Shown here in pieces: positions 62,088 to 64,000 of a stretch of DNA of 64,000 nucleotides. The notes under the pieces are model-generated. The model was given only the letters and a program-made list of their open reading frames with translations. It did no database searches and was not told the origin of the DNA. Both the position numbers and the translations under genes were made by a program. Source of the stretch: G020353115 sp964640125 (GTDB lineage Bacteria; Bacteroidota; Bacteroidia; Bacteroidales; VadinHA17); NCBI GenBank assembly GCA_964640125.1, contig CAZXGG010000002.1, forward strand, positions 1 to 64,000, read 5' to 3'. Numbering within the stretch: the stretch's first letter is position 1; each line of letters starts with the position of its first letter.

Positions 62088-62105
62088 TTACTTTTGCAAA
62101 AGTAA
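62088..62105. promoter_or_regulatory. Palindromic double -7 box between tdk and the rsmI operon
   Basis: TTACTTTTGCAAAAGTAA is a perfect 18-bp palindrome holding TACTTTTG, a perfect TAnnTTTG, on both strands (62089-62096 plus, 62104-62097 minus). It is 25 bases before the tdk ATG and 37 bases before the ATG of the acidic protein gene. Confidence 0.5.
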
Positions 62106-62129
62106 GGATAATAATTGAGATTTTTTTGT

Positions 62130-62717
62130 ATGACGTTTCTGGAAAGATCAATCGGCAGCACAAAACGATCAGGTTTCATTGAGGTTATTTCCGGATCCAT
62201 GTTTTCCGGAAAGACAGAGGAGTTGATACGACGCCTGAAAAGAGCTAAGATTGCCAGCCAGAAAGTCGAAATATATAAACCCATTGTTGATACCCGCTAT
62301 TCTGATAAGGAGGTCGTATCGCATGATGCCAATGCCATCATGTCGACTCCGGTGCCTTCTGCTTCCCACATTCTGTTGCTTGCCTCAAATGTCGAAGTGG
62401 TTGGGATTGATGAAGCCCAGTTTTTTGATGATGGACTGGTGGATGTTTGCAATGAATTGGCAAACAGGGGGCTTCGGGTGATAGTCGCCGGACTGGATAT
62501 GGACTTTCGTGGCAAACCGTTCGGACCCATTCCGGATCTTTTTGCCATTGCCGATTACGTTACTAAAGTTCACGCCATCTGTACACGATGTGGAAATCTT
62601 GCCCAATATTCTTACAGGAAGTCAGATACGGATAAACTGGTTTTTCTTGGTGAAATGGATGAATATGAGCCGCTTTGCAGGGCTTGTTACATCGAAGCTA
62701 CCCGCTTAAAGAAATAG
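62130..62717 (+). CDS. tdk: Thymidine kinase
   Basis: 195 residues from the ATG at 62130 (a TTG 15 bases upstream is less likely). Walker A SGSMFSGKTEELIRR, VVGIDEAQFFDDG for the Walker B and catalytic Glu, and zinc cysteines in CTRCG and CRACY. It is the type II, zinc-binding thymidine kinase, which salvages thymidine to dTMP in the cytosol. It is divergent from the rsmI operon and followed by murF after 52 bases. Confidence 0.95.
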   Translation: MTFLERSIGSTKRSGFIEVISGSMFSGKTEELIRRLKRAKIASQKVEIYKPIVDTRYSDKEVVSHDANAIMSTPVPSASHILLLASNVEVVGIDEAQFFDDGLVDVCNELANRGLRVIVAGLDMDFRGKPFGPIPDLFAIADYVTKVHAICTRCGNLAQYSYRKSDTDKLVFLGEMDEYEPLCRACYIEATRLKK

Positions 62718-62769
62718 CCCGTTTCAGGTTTAATGTCGAAGATCATTCAGGGGTAATGGTACATTTAAA

Positions 62770-64000
62770 ATGAATAAACTCTCCATTCAGGATATTGCCA
62801 AAATCACAGGTGGAACACTGCTCTGCTCGCACGAAGAGTGGATAGAATACCTGCTGGTTGATAGCAGAAAAGTGATTTCAGTAGAAGGGACACTTTTTTT
62901 TGCACTGCAGGGAATCCACCACGATGGTCATCAGTTTATCCGGGGTCTGTATCAGAAAGGTGTACGGAATTTTGTTGTGAAAACCCTTCCCGATGATCAC
63001 AAACACTATACAGATACCCATTTCCTGGTTGTGAATGAACCATTGCTTGCACTACAACAGGTTGCCTCCTTCATTCGAAAAACATTTCACCACCCGGTGA
63101 TATCCGTCACCGGTAGCAATGGCAAAACGGTGGTTAAAGAATGGCTTTCACAGGTTCTCAGTGTCGATAAAAAAGTGGTGAGGAGTCCGAAGAGCTACAA
63201 TTCACAGGTTGGCGTTCCTTTATCGGTGTGGTTGCTTGACAATCGGTATGATATCGGTGTTATTGAAGCAGGGATTTCAAAACCGGGGGAAATGAAACGG
63301 CTGCAGGAGATCATCTCTCCGGATATCGGCATATTTACCAATATCGGTGAAGCACACCAGGAAAACTTCACCAGTCTCGACCAGAAGATCAGAGAAAAAT
63401 TGCACCTTTTTGAAGACACACCCGTGTTGATCTATTGCAGGGATCATGAGGAGATTCACCGGGCAATAGAAGCCATACCGGGGTTTCATAATAAAGAGAA
63501 AATCCGCTGGTCGGAAAAACCAGGCTCAGAGGTTACCGTTATCCGAACCATCGAAGAGGGTGGAAAAACACGCATAGAGGGTCTCTATAATAACCGGTCG
63601 ATAACAATCCGTATCCCGTTTACCGATAAAGCCTCTGTAGAAAATGGCATTCATGTCTGGTGCCTTCTGCTCTACCTGGGATATCCGGATGATGTGATCG
63701 AACAGGTAACGGCAAAACTTGAACCAGTAGGGATGCGCCTTGAAGTGAAGAAAGGAATTAACAACTGTACCATCATAAACGATAGTTATAATTCAGACCT
63801 TGGATCATTGAGTATCGCACTGGATTTCCTCCTGTCGCAAAAACAGCATGAAAAAAGAACCCTCGTTCTTTCAGATATCCTTCAAAGCGGACGGGACGAT
63901 GAGGATCTCTATTCTGAAGTGGCGAAGCTTGTTCACCAGAAAAAGCTGACCAGAATTATCGGAATTGGAGATGCCATCATTCAGCATGCACACCTCTTTA
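62770..64000 (+). CDS. murF: UDP-N-acetylmuramoyl-tripeptide--D-alanyl-D-alanine ligase (partial, likely MurF-Alr fusion)
   Basis: The frame runs from the ATG at 62770 to the window end, 410 residues. The N-terminal UDP-MurNAc-binding part has LLVDSRKVISVEGTLFFAL, the ATP loop is SVTGSNGKTVVKEW, and GVIEAGISKPGEM and RLEVKKGINNCTIINDSYNSD follow. It adds D-Ala-D-Ala to the peptidoglycan precursor. The stretch INDSYNSDLGSLSIALDFL is typical of the Bacteroidota form in which MurF is fused to an alanine racemase; that part would lie beyond the window. It uses the product of ddl at 39634. Confidence 0.92.
   Translation, partial: MNKLSIQDIAKITGGTLLCSHEEWIEYLLVDSRKVISVEGTLFFALQGIHHDGHQFIRGLYQKGVRNFVVKTLPDDHKHYTDTHFLVVNEPLLALQQVASFIRKTFHHPVISVTGSNGKTVVKEWLSQVLSVDKKVVRSPKSYNSQVGVPLSVWLLDNRYDIGVIEAGISKPGEMKRLQEIISPDIGIFTNIGEAHQENFTSLDQKIREKLHLFEDTPVLIYCRDHEEIHRAIEAIPGFHNKEKIRWSEKPGSEVTVIRTIEEGGKTRIEGLYNNRSITIRIPFTDKASVENGIHVWCLLLYLGYPDDVIEQVTAKLEPVGMRLEVKKGINNCTIINDSYNSDLGSLSIALDFLLSQKQHEKRTLVLSDILQSGRDDEDLYSEVAKLVHQKKLTRIIGIGDAIIQHAHLF

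Overview
The window comes from a member of the Bacteroidota, most likely of the order Bacteroidales or a close relative. Evidence: a T9SS type A sorting-domain protein, a PorT-type outer-membrane barrel, a DUF4294 protein, a duplicated-FtsX permease, a MurF of the Bacteroidota type, and at least ten -7 boxes of the Bacteroidota form TAnnTTTG (several with a TTTG-like -33 box 18-20 bases upstream). It is a chromosomal segment with housekeeping genes (dnaB, tgt, gcvP, ddl, rsmG, rsmI, ispE, rpmH, tdk, murF). No phage, insertion sequence, CRISPR array, tRNA or rRNA was seen.

Layout. 1-5.6 kb: a truncated heme-copper oxidase subunit II without CuA ligands, a PAS protein, a three-cysteine Rrf2 regulator, an M3 peptidase and a DUF1846 protein. 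5.8-17.2 kb: an FtsX permease with a probable sigma-54 promoter and upstream activator sites, then a stress and trehalose block (MscS channel, cation/proton antiporter, OtsA-OtsB fusion, and divergently a beta-phosphoglucomutase-GH65 phosphorylase fusion with a small P-loop kinase). 17.3-30.6 kb, more accessory: NatAB-type exporter, outer-membrane barrel, caspase-like protein with five C-terminal repeats, a Fic-winged helix protein, POT transporter, DDAH, DUF3267, DUF4294, and an AbiEi-like/Fic fusion. Both Fic genes carry repeated operator-like sites at their 5' ends. 30.6-46.2 kb: ThpR, a polyprenyl sugar transferase, an atypical Gfo/Idh protein, Pcm, an MBL hydrolase, single-chain GcvP, an archaeal-type FBP aldolase/phosphatase, a PASTA/T9SS/RluA/Ddl operon and a serine hydrolase. 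46.2-64 kb: rpmH, rsmG, ECF sigma and GT2 on the minus strand, tgt-lptF, a carboxyltransferase with its biotin carrier, ispE, dnaB, yjjG, DUF302, DEAD helicase, rmuC, rsmI, tdk and a truncated murF.

How it works together. OtsAB makes trehalose from UDP- or ADP-glucose and glucose 6-phosphate. The GH65-HAD fusion can split a disaccharide, plausibly trehalose, by phosphorolysis and convert beta-glucose 1-phosphate to glucose 6-phosphate. The neighbouring MscS and antiporter fit osmotic adaptation. GcvP, FBP aldolase/phosphatase and the acyl-CoA carboxylase pieces are central metabolism.

Assembly note. Each of the three runs of 100 N (29809, 54225, 59748) is flanked by an identical 55-base copy. 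These look like unmerged contig overlaps, not missing DNA. Removing 155 bases at the third restores an intact rmuC frame.
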